The position numbers and the translations under genes were made by a program. Shown in pieces: positions 50,321 to 59,789 of a stretch of DNA of 64,000 bases (the stretch's first letter is position 1; each line of letters begins with the position of its first letter). The stretch is from Polynucleobacter sp. MWH-P3-07-1 (lineage in GTDB: Bacteria; Pseudomonadota; Gammaproteobacteria; Burkholderiales; Burkholderiaceae), in assembly GCF_018687555.1 (NCBI RefSeq), contig NZ_CP061296.1, forward strand, positions 1,647,041 to 1,711,040, written 5' to 3'. Below the pieces are notes generated by a model. The model ran no database searches. It worked only from the letters and a program-made list of their open reading frames with translations, and had not been told where the DNA came from.

Positions 50321-51624
50321 GACCCATTTTTCTTAAACAAGGCATAGTAAAAACCATCATTTGTAGCGGACGGCAGAATCTGCCCCGGAGCGCTCAATCG
50401 TAACGCATTGGGGTATTCCGCTGCAAACCATTTAGCCTGATCTTCGCCCTCTTCAGGAAAAATAGAGCAGGTGATATACAAAAGCACGCCATCGGGCTTA
50501 AGCATCTTCCAGGCCTGAGCTAGGATGCCTTGCTGTTTTTGCTGCAACTGAGCAATGTCCGAGGCGCGTCGTAAAAACGGGATGTCTGGATGGCGGGCCA
50601 CAATGCCGGAGGCTGAGCAAGGGGCATCAAGCAAGATTTTGTCAAAAGACCTGCCGTCCCACCAAGAGGGTTGAGAGGCATCGCCCCGCAAAATCTGCAC
50701 CCTCTCGGAATGCAGGCGTAGACGATCTAAATTTCCGCCAATTCTGGTAAGGCGCTCTTTATCGATTTCGAGGGCCACTACATCTGCATCGGCCAACTCT
50801 AATAAGTGAGCAGTTTTACCGCCAGGGGCTGCACACGCATCCAAGATCAAATCGCCTGCTTGAGGATTTAACAATATCGCGGCCAATTGAGCGCCAGCAT
50901 CCTGAACCGAAACGGCGCCACTGTAAAACTCAGGCAAGTCTGAGACAGGCACAGCCTCTTCTAAGATCAACGCTGACGGTAGCGGGATGCCTGCCAGCGT
51001 ATCAATCGTTTTTGAAGCAATGCCTACCTGGGACAACATCGCTTGATACTGATCGCGCGTATGTTGGCGCTCATTTACTCGCAGTATTAATGGGGCACGT
51101 TGTGCTTGCTGAAAACCAATCGCTTGCCACTCTTTGGGATAAGACTTCTTGAGATTTGCGCGCCACCATGCTGGGTAATACATAGAGATTGGATCAGGCG
51201 CATAACCCTTGTCGACAACAGCCTGAAGTTTTTGGCTTACCTTACGCAAGACTGCATTGACCATTCCCTTGGCATAAAGCGTTTTGTCGTACTGTCCGCA
51301 AGCTTCTACGGCCTGATCCACTATTGTGTGCGCGGCATAGGCCTTCTGCTCGCCATGAAGAAATAGTGCAATCGCTACGCTCAAGAGATGGGCTGTCTCG
51401 GGAGGAGGCGTCTTGGGTACAAATTCTTTAATCAGCTCTTGTGAACTAGTCCATTTGCGCAAAGCATCGAAAGTGAGGCTTTGCACGATGGGCCGCTCTT
51501 GTGCACTGAGTTGCTCAAGCACCTCCCCCAAAGACCTGCCGTGCATGACTTCGCCAAGCGCTTGGGCTGCGATCGTGATTGCCTCTGACAAAGGCAAATT
51601 GTGACTTACTGGGCGCTCAGTCAA
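50317..51624 (-). CDS. rsmB: 16S rRNA m5C967 methyltransferase RsmB
   Basis: A 435-residue protein: an N-terminal NusB-like domain (ITIAAQALGEVMHGRSLGEVL), then a SAM methyltransferase domain with DACAAPGGKTAHLLEL, LDAPCSASGI and the catalytic cysteine in ITCSIFPEEGEDQ. It methylates C967 of 16S rRNA. The TTG start overlaps the end of fmt by 8 bases. Confidence 0.94.
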   Translation of the reverse strand: MTERPVSHNLPLSEAITIAAQALGEVMHGRSLGEVLEQLSAQERPIVQSLTFDALRKWTSSQELIKEFVPKTPPPETAHLLSVAIALFLHGEQKAYAAHTIVDQAVEACGQYDKTLYAKGMVNAVLRKVSQKLQAVVDKGYAPDPISMYYPAWWRANLKKSYPKEWQAIGFQQAQRAPLILRVNERQHTRDQYQAMLSQVGIASKTIDTLAGIPLPSALILEEAVPVSDLPEFYSGAVSVQDAGAQLAAILLNPQAGDLILDACAAPGGKTAHLLELADADVVALEIDKERLTRIGGNLDRLRLHSERVQILRGDASQPSWWDGRSFDKILLDAPCSASGIVARHPDIPFLRRASDIAQLQQKQQGILAQAWKMLKPDGVLLYITCSIFPEEGEDQAKWFAAEYPNALRLSAPGQILPSATNDGFYYALFKKNGS

Positions 51625-52606
51625 ACTGGCTCGCTTCTTTCTGCTCTAACTGCGCGTGAAGGGAAAGTTTAGCGTTCATTTTTTTTCCACCAGGGCGTTG
51701 AACCTCGGTCAACTCAACAACTCCGTCTCCACATTGAACATAAACACCCGTTTTAGATGCGCCCATTATTTGGCCAGGGGTCGCTGACTGTCTTTGGATT
51801 CTTTCTTCTGGCAAAGCAGAATTCAGAATCTTGATAGGCTCACCACCTAGGCTTGCGCTCGCGCCAGGAAAGGGGTTGAAAGCACGAATGCGTCGATCAA
51901 TTTCAATCGCACCAAGTCGCCAATTAATCTCGGCCTCACTCTTGAGGATTTTTTCTGCATAGCTAACACCAAACTCTGCCTGAGGAATTCTGATCAAAGT
52001 CTGTTTAGCATCCAAAGCATTTAAGATTTTGACAATCAGTCTCGAACCTAGCTCTGCGAGACGATCATGCAAAGTGGCGCTGGTTTCATCGTGAGCGATT
52101 TTGAGCTCATCCATTAATACAACATCACCCGTATCAAGACCGGCATCCATTTGCATAATGCACACACCGGTGGTGTGATCGCCAGCCTCGATTGCCCTTT
52201 GAATCGGGGCGGCACCCCGCCAACGCGGCAAGAGAGAGGCGTGGATATTGAAGCAACCAAAGCGACCCGCTTGCTCAGCAAGATCTAAAACATCTTGTGG
52301 CAAGATCAAGCCGTAAGCAACCACTACCATCGCATCAAATTCAAGCTGGGCAAGCTGTTGATAGGCACTTTCAGCCTCTGCTTTTTTATCGGGGTCTGCA
52401 GCATTTCGCTTTAGTGTGCTCGGCTGTAACACAGTAATATTTTTTTCGATTGCGAGCGTCTTGACTGGGCTCGCATGCAAATGCATTCCCCTACCGGATC
52501 GACGATCTGGTTGTGTCATCACCAAAACAATTTGATGGCCTGCTGCGTCGATAGCGCGCATTGCTTGAGCTGCAAACTCAGGGGTTCCAGCAAAGACGAT
52601 TTTCAT
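51617..52606 (-). CDS. fmt: Methionyl-tRNA formyltransferase
   Basis: A 329-residue enzyme that formylates initiator Met-tRNA with 10-formyl-THF. The motif FAGTPEFAAQAM, the catalytic SLLPRWRGAAPIQRAIEAGD with Asn/His nearby (CFNIHAS) and the C-terminal OB-like domain are present. Ten bases after def in a conserved def-fmt-rsmB operon. Confidence 0.95.
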   Translation of the reverse strand: MKIVFAGTPEFAAQAMRAIDAAGHQIVLVMTQPDRRSGRGMHLHASPVKTLAIEKNITVLQPSTLKRNAADPDKKAEAESAYQQLAQLEFDAMVVVAYGLILPQDVLDLAEQAGRFGCFNIHASLLPRWRGAAPIQRAIEAGDHTTGVCIMQMDAGLDTGDVVLMDELKIAHDETSATLHDRLAELGSRLIVKILNALDAKQTLIRIPQAEFGVSYAEKILKSEAEINWRLGAIEIDRRIRAFNPFPGASASLGGEPIKILNSALPEERIQRQSATPGQIMGASKTGVYVQCGDGVVELTEVQRPGGKKMNAKLSLHAQLEQKEASQFD

Positions 52607-52615
52607 TGGATGCGT

Positions 52616-53131
52616 TTAGCGCTGCTCCATTAACTCTTTAGCGCGCTTTTTCATTTTGAGAGAGATGCGGTTACGCTTGAGAAGGGATAGGTACTCAACA
52701 AAAACTTTTCCCTGTAGGTGATCCATCTCGTGCTGGAGACATACCGCAAGCAAACCATCTGCCTCTAATTCAAAAGGTTTGCCATGGATATCGAGCGCTT
52801 TCACACGAATATTGGCAGGACGCTCCACTTCATCGTAATACTCAGGCACTGAGAGGCACCCCTCGCGCCAAGATTTTTTTTCTGGGCTAGTCCACACAAG
52901 CTCGGGATTAATGAACACCATTAATTCATTTTGCTCATCAGAAACGTCAATCACAATGATTTGCTCATGGATATCCACTTGCGTAGCAGCCAAGCCAACA
53001 CCAGGGGCTTCGTACATGGTCTCTGTCATATCCCTAACAATTGCCTTGATGCGCCCATCGACCTTATCAACAGGTTTAGCCCGCCTATGTAAGCGGGGGT
53101 CTGGGTAGCAAAGGACGGGTAATAAGGCCAT
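52616..53131 (-). CDS. def: Peptide deformylase
   Basis: A 171-residue iron/zinc hydrolase removing N-formyl groups from nascent proteins. The three motifs [24 protein letters not shown] and [15 protein letters not shown] contain the metal ligands Cys, His, His. It is divergent from dprA. Confidence 0.96.
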   Translation of the reverse strand: MALLPVLCYPDPRLHRRAKPVDKVDGRIKAIVRDMTETMYEAPGVGLAATQVDIHEQIIVIDVSDEQNELMVFINPELVWTSPEKKSWREGCLSVPEYYDEVERPANIRVKALDIHGKPFELEADGLLAVCLQHEMDHLQGKVFVEYLSLLKRNRISLKMKKRAKELMEQR

Positions 53132-53202
53132 ATCTGAATTATCTAACAGACCAATCCGAATTGGCTGATTGCTGAAATTTTCTCAAGAATCAAAATGGCT
53201 AG

Positions 53203-53871
53203 ATGAGAAACAAACCGAGCTCCGCACAAATTCACCGTCTATCTTTGGGCGCCCCCAATTATCCTAAACGCTTGCTTGACTTGGCAGACCCTCCTCCTAC
53301 TATTTATATAGCTGGAAAAGTTGAATTGCTGAGTTTGCCGATGGTGGCAATTGTCGGCTCTCGAGCCCCTAGTCAAGAGGGGCTTAGAAATGCCCACTCC
53401 TTTGCTCAGGCTCTGGCAAGCTCGGGTCTTCTGGTAATTTCAGGGCTAGCTAAAGGCATTGATGGAGTCTCACATCGAGCAGCACTTAGTTTGAGCCGGC
53501 CAACCTTAGCAATCTGTGGCACTGGCCTAGATCTTACCTACCCCCCTGAACATCAAGCACTCGCCAAAGAGATTTGGGGAAATGGTCTTTTATTAAGCGA
53601 ACTGCCTTTGGGTGTCGGGCCCAGGGCCTTTCATTTTCCGCGTCGCAACCGCTTGATTGCTGCCTTGGCCTTGGGTGTTTTGGTGGTAGAGGCTGCTCAG
53701 CGCTCGGGCTCCCTCATCACGGCACGCCTTGCGCTGGAATTGGGCAGGGAAGTTTTTGCCATCCCCTCGTCGATTCATAGCCCTTTGTCTGCTGGGTGCC
53801 ACTATTTAATCGGTCAAGGGGCAAAACTGGTAAGTTCGCCAAAAGAAGTTCTGGAGGAGCTGATTTATTGA
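53203..53871 (+). CDS. dprA: DprA, short form
   Basis: A 222-residue protein carrying only the Rossmann-like DprA core: VAIVGSRAPSQEGLRNAHSF, SGLAKGIDGVSHRAALS, CGTGLDLTYPPEHQALA and FPRRNRLIAALALGVLVVEA. The usual N-terminal SAM domain and C-terminal winged helix are absent (typical length 360 or more). DprA loads RecA on incoming single-stranded DNA in natural transformation. A complete core suggests function rather than decay. Confidence 0.92.
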   Translation: MRNKPSSAQIHRLSLGAPNYPKRLLDLADPPPTIYIAGKVELLSLPMVAIVGSRAPSQEGLRNAHSFAQALASSGLLVISGLAKGIDGVSHRAALSLSRPTLAICGTGLDLTYPPEHQALAKEIWGNGLLLSELPLGVGPRAFHFPRRNRLIAALALGVLVVEAAQRSGSLITARLALELGREVFAIPSSIHSPLSAGCHYLIGQGAKLVSSPKEVLEELIY

Positions 53872-54089
53872 AAAACCCCATTTAAGTGGCAAAAAAGGTC
53901 CTTTTCTTGTAGTTTGTCCTTGAGTTTGCCTATTGATTAGGCTCAGAAATTCTGTAATTTAGACTTTTTGCAATTTATCGGTTAATAATAAAAAAGGGGT
54001 AATTAGTTGCTTGGCGTCCATTTTGGTTTAAATTGGTCGTCTTTTTTCCCCATTCCATCCATCTTTTAAGCTCAAATTTAGGCAAACGC

Positions 54090-56753
54090 GTGGCTAAAGC
54101 ACCTACCAAAACTAGCTCAAAGTCTTCTGGGGTCGATCACCCAAAAGCGCTGATCATTGCCGAAAAACCTTCGGTAGCCAATGACATTGCAAAAGCTCTG
54201 GGGGGATTTACAAAACATGAAGATTATTTCGAGAGTGCAGACTTTGTAGTCTCCTCCGCCGTGGGTCACCTGCTTGAAATTGCTGCCCCAGAAGAATATG
54301 ACGTCAAACGAGGCAAGTGGTCCTTTGCCAACTTACCAGTAGTTCCTCCGCACTTTGATCTACGTCCAATTGCCAAAACAGAATCCCGCCTGAAAGTATT
54401 ACAAAAGCTGATTAAGCGCAAAGATATCAATGCACTGATTAATGCATGTGACGCGGGCCGCGAGGGCGAACTTATTTTTCGATTAATTGCTCAGCATGCC
54501 AAAGCAACCCAAGGGGTAAAACGGCTCTGGTTGCAATCGATGACCCCGAACGCCATTCGGGAGGGTTTTGCAAAACTTCGTAGTGATGAAGAAATGCAGC
54601 CCCTGGCTGATGCTGCGCGTTGCCGCTCTGAAGCCGATTGGTTGGTTGGCATTAATGGCACTCGCGCCATGACTGCCTTTAATAGTAAAAGTGGTGGGTT
54701 CTTTTTAACCACGGTTGGTCGGGTTCAAACGCCAACACTATCCATTGTGGTTGAGCGCGAAGAATTAATTCGCAAGTTTGTCTCGAAAGATTATTGGGAA
54801 GTAAAAGCCGAGTTCATTGCCGCCGCGGGCGTTTATGAAGGCCGTTGGTTTGATCCGAAATTTAAGAAAGATGTTGCCGCGCCAGATGCCCGTGAGAACC
54901 GCCTGTGGAGCGAGGCAGCCGCACAAAGTATTGTTGCTGCCTGTAGGGACAAAAAAGCCAGTGTTACTGAAGAAGCAAAACCTGCAACGCAGCTTGCACC
55001 ACAACTATTTGATTTAACCAGCTTGCAGCGCGAAGCAAATGCGCGCTTTGGTTTCTCAGCCAAGAATACTTTAGGTCTTGCACAAGCCCTATATGAAAGA
55101 CACAAAGTTCTAACTTATCCAAGAACAGACTCCAAAGCATTGCCTGAAGACTATCTAGATACCGTTAAACAAACTATTGAGAATCTGGCAGCACACTCTC
55201 AAGAGCTGCGCCCTTTTGCTGAGCAAATATTAAAGGGTGACCCTAAGGATCCAAAGAATAAGGCTGGCTATGGTTGGATTAAGCCTAATAAGCGCATCTT
55301 TGATGACAGCAAAATCTCTGATCACTTTGCAATCATTCCGACGCTTGAGGCTCCAAAAACACTTAGCGAACCCGAGTTCAAGCTCTATGACTTGGTGGTC
55401 CGTCGTTTCTTAGCAGTGTTCTATCCTGCTGCTGAATTTCGTGTTACTACGCGCATCACTGAAACCTCAGGACACCATTTCAAAACGGAAGGGCGAGTCT
55501 TGGTTAACCCAGGCTGGTTAACCGTTTATGGAAAAGCCAATCAAGCCGACGATGAATTGGTTGCCGTTAAAGAAGGGGAAAGTGTTCAGACTGAATCTAT
55601 TGCAGCGGTGCCATTAAAGACCAAGCCTCCAGCCCGCTACTCTGAGGCGACCTTGCTCTCTGCGATGGAAAGTGCGGGCAAATGGGTTGATGATGATGAA
55701 ATGCGCGAAGCGATGGCTGAGAAAGGCCTTGGCACTCCTGCAACGCGTGCGGCAATTATCGAGGGCTTGCTTGCAGAGAAATATATGGTGCGCGAAGCCC
55801 GCGAACTCATTCCAACCGCAAAAGCCTTTCAGCTAATGACCTTGTTGCGCGGGCTCGATGTGGAAGAGCTCACGCGCCCCGATCTCACTGGCAATTGGGA
55901 AAATAAACTAGCGCTGATCGAGCAAAGCAAGATGAGCCGCGACACCTTCATGCAAGAAATTGCGCAAATGACGCAACGCATTGTGAAGCGTGCAAAAGAG
56001 TATGACAGCGACACCATTCCTGGTGACTATGCCACTTTACAAACGCCTTGTCCTCATTGCAAGGGCGCCGTTAAAGAAAACTATCGACGCTTTGCTTGTG
56101 AGAAATGTGGCTTCACCATCAGCAAAACGCCTGGTGGACGCGCGTTTGAATATCCCGAAGTTGAAGAGCTGCTTAAAGAGAAAACTATCGGGCCATTGCA
56201 GGGCTTTCGCAGCAAAATGGGTCGACCATTTGCGGCCATTATTAAATTGAGTGAAATTCCTGAGGATGATGCAGATTATCCAAACGCGGGCTTTAAGTTA
56301 GAGTTTGACTTTGGCAACTCCCAAGAAGATGAGTCCGAAGCAATCGATTTCACTGGACGACAAGCTTTGGGTGTATGTCCAAAATGTTCTGGCGCAGTAT
56401 ATGAAGATGGTATGCGTTACCTCTGTGAGCACAATACAGGTCCCGCCAAAACTTGCGACTTCAAAACAGGCAAGGTTGTCCTTCAGCAGGAAATTTCTAC
56501 AGAACAAGTTCAAAAATTGCTGAAAGAAGGCAAAACCGACCTTCTAAGCAACTTCAAATCGAATCGAACGGGTCGCGGCTTTAAGGCCTACCTAGCTTTA
56601 GGTGCGGATGGGAAAATCGGCTTTGAATTTGAGGCTAAGGCACCCAAGGCTGAGGGTGCAGCACCAGCCAAAAAACGGGCCGGAGCGAGTGCTGCAAGTA
56701 AATCCGCCGTTAAGCCTAAGCGCGCTAGCAAAGCGGCATCGTCCAAAACCTGA
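54090..56753 (+). CDS. topB: DNA topoisomerase III
   Basis: A type IA topoisomerase of about 887 residues: TOPRIM domain (ALIIAEKPSVANDIAKALGG; DAGREGELIFRLI), the active-site tyrosine in VLTYPRTDSKALP, and C-terminal zinc-finger-like repeats (CPHCKGAVKENY, CPKCSGAVYEDG). A Lys/Ala-rich tail follows. It decatenates DNA. GTG 54090 (VAKAPTKTSS) is chosen; the frame extends to 54033 but with a poor start. The last 166 bases overlap the opposite-strand mnmC-like gene. Confidence 0.92.
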   Translation: MAKAPTKTSSKSSGVDHPKALIIAEKPSVANDIAKALGGFTKHEDYFESADFVVSSAVGHLLEIAAPEEYDVKRGKWSFANLPVVPPHFDLRPIAKTESRLKVLQKLIKRKDINALINACDAGREGELIFRLIAQHAKATQGVKRLWLQSMTPNAIREGFAKLRSDEEMQPLADAARCRSEADWLVGINGTRAMTAFNSKSGGFFLTTVGRVQTPTLSIVVEREELIRKFVSKDYWEVKAEFIAAAGVYEGRWFDPKFKKDVAAPDARENRLWSEAAAQSIVAACRDKKASVTEEAKPATQLAPQLFDLTSLQREANARFGFSAKNTLGLAQALYERHKVLTYPRTDSKALPEDYLDTVKQTIENLAAHSQELRPFAEQILKGDPKDPKNKAGYGWIKPNKRIFDDSKISDHFAIIPTLEAPKTLSEPEFKLYDLVVRRFLAVFYPAAEFRVTTRITETSGHHFKTEGRVLVNPGWLTVYGKANQADDELVAVKEGESVQTESIAAVPLKTKPPARYSEATLLSAMESAGKWVDDDEMREAMAEKGLGTPATRAAIIEGLLAEKYMVREARELIPTAKAFQLMTLLRGLDVEELTRPDLTGNWENKLALIEQSKMSRDTFMQEIAQMTQRIVKRAKEYDSDTIPGDYATLQTPCPHCKGAVKENYRRFACEKCGFTISKTPGGRAFEYPEVEELLKEKTIGPLQGFRSKMGRPFAAIIKLSEIPEDDADYPNAGFKLEFDFGNSQEDESEAIDFTGRQALGVCPKCSGAVYEDGMRYLCEHNTGPAKTCDFKTGKVVLQQEISTEQVQKLLKEGKTDLLSNFKSNRTGRGFKAYLALGADGKIGFEFEAKAPKAEGAAPAKKRAGASAASKSAVKPKRASKAASSKT

Positions 56754-57814
56754 GCAGCAATCAGCTTTGCTGACAAGGCTGACCAAAGCACGCCCCTCGA
56801 TCCAAAAGCGCTGGCCATAAAGATTCCGGGGCGTTGAATAAGGGCACCAATAATCGGCAGCCTGTCTCCAGCCACGCAGCGAATCCCCACAAAGCTTCCA
56901 TGACTTTCTAGATCGGCTAAGTTGCCTTGTGCAAAGCTCAAGAGCGCCCTTGCTTGTTCGCGATTAAATTGATCACTACTCTCTCTTGGAAGCGCATCAT
57001 CTTCGCCCTCGTCATAACTTGAGCCAACCATCCAAAGACGCCGACCATCTTGAGGCGCCCGTGCAGGCAAGCAATAGCCGTCTCCAGATAAGCCCACTCC
57101 AGGTAGCTCTTGTGCCCAAGGGCTTTTTTCTGATACCGAGAAAATACTCAGCTGTCCGCGCACAGGTCTTAATGGCAGACGTACTTGCAGGCTTTCCATT
57201 AACGCTTTGGTATTTGCTCCAGCAGCGATCACCACTTTATCTGCGCTGCATATGACTGCATTCTCTTTATTCAGCAACAGCCAAGAGTCTTTGCTTTGCT
57301 CCAGCTTAACAGCGGCTTGATTCCAACACGTTGTGAGTCCACTGCGAGCTTGAAGCAATTTTTTACTAGCCTCTGCAAGGCTCATAGATGCGCCGCGTGG
57401 CAACCAAACCCCGCTTTGTTTAATTCCACAAATCCGCTCTGCGTCGACCTCATCTAAGGCTATTGCCAAACTTTCATCAAGCTCAAGAGCGCGCAAATGC
57501 GCACTGACTTCAGCTCGATCAAATGCCTTATCTTTTTTAGTGGGTTGAAATATGCCGTGTTGATCCCAGGTCGCACCCCATCGCTCCTCTGCTAGCAAAA
57601 AAGCAATCCGAGTAAGCCTCAGTAAGCGTGGGGCACCTCTGCCAACATGAGGGTGTGCAATTGCGAAGGCATGACTGGAGCATCCAGTAGCTGGGCCCGC
57701 CGCTTGATCAATCACGCAAACCGTTTGCCCCCGCTCAATCAACTCATTGGCGATCGCAGCACCAGCAATGCCTGCCCCAATCACCACAACGGCATGGTGT
57801 TGGGGTTTAATCAC
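56588..57814 (-). CDS. mnmC: MnmC-like FAD-dependent oxidoreductase (stand-alone)
   Basis: A 408-residue DAO-type flavoenzyme with the Rossmann start VVVIGAGIAGAAIANELIERG, CSSHAFAIAHPHVG and the late SFVGIRCVAGDRLPIIGAL typical of the MnmC oxidase half. It would trim carboxymethyl from cmnm5s2U34 in tRNA. The methyltransferase half is not attached. It starts with GTG. The C-terminal 55 codons run antisense over topB. D-amino-acid dehydrogenase-like activity is the alternative. Confidence 0.8.
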   Translation of the reverse strand: MIKPQHHAVVVIGAGIAGAAIANELIERGQTVCVIDQAAGPATGCSSHAFAIAHPHVGRGAPRLLRLTRIAFLLAEERWGATWDQHGIFQPTKKDKAFDRAEVSAHLRALELDESLAIALDEVDAERICGIKQSGVWLPRGASMSLAEASKKLLQARSGLTTCWNQAAVKLEQSKDSWLLLNKENAVICSADKVVIAAGANTKALMESLQVRLPLRPVRGQLSIFSVSEKSPWAQELPGVGLSGDGYCLPARAPQDGRRLWMVGSSYDEGEDDALPRESSDQFNREQARALLSFAQGNLADLESHGSFVGIRCVAGDRLPIIGALIQRPGIFMASAFGSRGVLWSALSAKLIAAQVLDDAALLARLGLTADLLAALAPARFLAGAAPSALGALASNSKPIFPSAPKAR

Positions 57815-57824
57815 AAATCCTTTG

Positions 57825-57850
57825 TTAAGCGCCCTAATTCAGGCGCTTAA
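57825..57850 (-). terminator. Hairpin between pckG and the mnmC-like gene
   Basis: A 9-bp perfect inverted repeat TTAAGCGCC (57825-57833) and GGCGCTTAA (57842-57850) with an 8-base loop spans the pckG stop. It could attenuate or end pckG transcription, but there is no T-run. Confidence 0.45.
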
Positions 57851-59701
57851 ACGTTCCTCAATTTTGGCTTGCGTTAGTAAAAGCTCTTTGGGCAAGCGCT
57901 CACCGAGATGCGCAAATAGTTCAGAGTGAAGTTTGAGCTCGTTTTTCCAATCTTCTGTTCCAACCGCAATCGCTTTTTGAAACTGGTCGACTGAATAGTC
58001 CAAGCCACTCCAGTGAAGATCAGCATGTTTTGGAGAAATACCAAATGGTGTTTCTATGCCGTTTGCTTTGCCCTCAACGCGACCTAAAATCCAAGCGAGT
58101 ACTCGCATATTCTCTCCGAAACCAGGCCAAACAAATTTGCCATTCTCGTCTTTGCGGAACCAATTAACGCAATAAATTTTTGGCAGCGTTGCTCCATCTG
58201 CTTCCAACTTCTTGCCAATGTTTAACCAGTGGCGGAAATAATCACTCATGTTGTATCCAGCAAAAGCAATCATTGCGAATGGGTCGCGGCGCACAACACC
58301 AACTTGACCAGTAATAGCGGCAGTGGTTTCAGAGCCTAAGGTGGCGGCCATATAAACACCCTCAACCCAGTCGCGTGCTTCGCTTACCAGGGGGACTGTG
58401 TTTGAGCGACGCCCACCAAACAAGAATGCATCAATTGGAACGCCTTCTGGGTCGTCCCATTTTGGATCAACCACGGGATTGTTCGTTGCGGCAACTGTAA
58501 AGCGAGAATTCGGATGCGCAGCTTTGCGTCCTGCTGCACCGTCTGCCGGAGTCCAGTCTTTGCCTTGCCAATCAATTAAATGAGCGGGTGGGGTTTCTGT
58601 TAAACCTTCCCACCACACATCACCATCATCTGTTAAACCAACGTTCGTAAAGATCACATCTTGGTTTAAAGAGTCCAAACAATTTGCATTGGTTTGGCGA
58701 TTGGTTCCTGGTGCTACACCAAAATATCCTGACTCTGGATTAATCGCATACAAGCGGGTTTTGCCAGCTGTATCTTTGCGCGGCTTGATCCAAGCGATGT
58801 CATCACCAACGGTAGTTACTTTCCAGCCCTCAAAACCTTTTGGTGGAATCATCATGGAGAAATTGGTTTTGCCACAGGCGGATGGAAACGCAGCGGCAAT
58901 ATGAAACTTCTTTCCCTCTGGAGAAGTCACTCCCAAAATCAGCATATGCTCTGCAAGCCATCCTTGATCGCGGCCCATATTGGAGGCGATTCTTAAAGCA
59001 AAGCATTTTTTACCAAGTAGCGCGTTACCACCGTAGCCCGATCCAAAAGACCAAATTTCGCGGGTCTCTGGATAGTGCACGATGTACTTGGTTTTGTTAT
59101 TTGGCCAAGCAACATCTTTCTCACCAGCTGCAAGCGGCTTGCCAACAGAGTGCACACAGGGAACAAACTCGCCGTTGACGCCAAGTTGCTCAATAACAGC
59201 CTTGCCCATGCGCGTCATGATGCGCATATTGATAGCAACATAAGGACTATCTGAAACTTCTATGCCAATATGGGCGATGGGTGATCCGATAGGGCCCATT
59301 GAGAAAGGCACTACGTACATCGTTCTGCCGCGCATACAACCAGCAAATAGTGGCTTTAGGGTTGCCCGCATTTCCGTTGGCTCAACCCAGTTATTCGTTG
59401 GTCCAGCGTCTTCCTTCTGGGTAGAGCAAATAAATGTGCGATCTTCGACGCGAGCTACATCATCTGGGTCAGATAGAGCCAGGAAGGAATTTTTCCGTTT
59501 CGCTGGATTGAGTCGCTTAAATACGCCGGCCTTAACCAGAAGCTCGCAAAGCCCATCGTATTCCGCTTGAGAGCCATCACACCAGTGAATCTGATCTGGC
59601 TGAGTTAAGGCTGCTACTTCAGCAACCCATTGAATTAATTGATTATTTTTTACGTAAGTGGGTGCATTTACGTTCACCTGGCTGTTATCAACTGTGCTCA
59701 T
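57839..59701 (-). CDS. pckG: GTP-dependent phosphoenolpyruvate carboxykinase
   Basis: A 620-residue GTP-type PEPCK. The P-loop-like [18 protein letters not shown], the omega-type region and [23 protein letters not shown] are characteristic. It converts oxaloacetate to PEP for gluconeogenesis, consistent with growth on C4 acids through DctA. An AAAGGA ribosome site precedes the ATG. Confidence 0.97.
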   Translation of the reverse strand: MSTVDNSQVNVNAPTYVKNNQLIQWVAEVAALTQPDQIHWCDGSQAEYDGLCELLVKAGVFKRLNPAKRKNSFLALSDPDDVARVEDRTFICSTQKEDAGPTNNWVEPTEMRATLKPLFAGCMRGRTMYVVPFSMGPIGSPIAHIGIEVSDSPYVAINMRIMTRMGKAVIEQLGVNGEFVPCVHSVGKPLAAGEKDVAWPNNKTKYIVHYPETREIWSFGSGYGGNALLGKKCFALRIASNMGRDQGWLAEHMLILGVTSPEGKKFHIAAAFPSACGKTNFSMMIPPKGFEGWKVTTVGDDIAWIKPRKDTAGKTRLYAINPESGYFGVAPGTNRQTNANCLDSLNQDVIFTNVGLTDDGDVWWEGLTETPPAHLIDWQGKDWTPADGAAGRKAAHPNSRFTVAATNNPVVDPKWDDPEGVPIDAFLFGGRRSNTVPLVSEARDWVEGVYMAATLGSETTAAITGQVGVVRRDPFAMIAFAGYNMSDYFRHWLNIGKKLEADGATLPKIYCVNWFRKDENGKFVWPGFGENMRVLAWILGRVEGKANGIETPFGISPKHADLHWSGLDYSVDQFQKAIAVGTEDWKNELKLHSELFAHLGERLPKELLLTQAKIEERLSA

Positions 59702-59789
59702 GTGATCCTTTATGGAGGGGTAATTTTGGATCGAACAATATTAACATTTCGGTCATATTTCACGACCCCAGCAGCCTAGAACAAACCCT

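Noticed and set aside
54033..54089. N-terminal extension of topB from 54033
   Set aside because: Poor start context and a non-conserved hydrophobic peptide; GTG 54090 has an AGG ribosome site.
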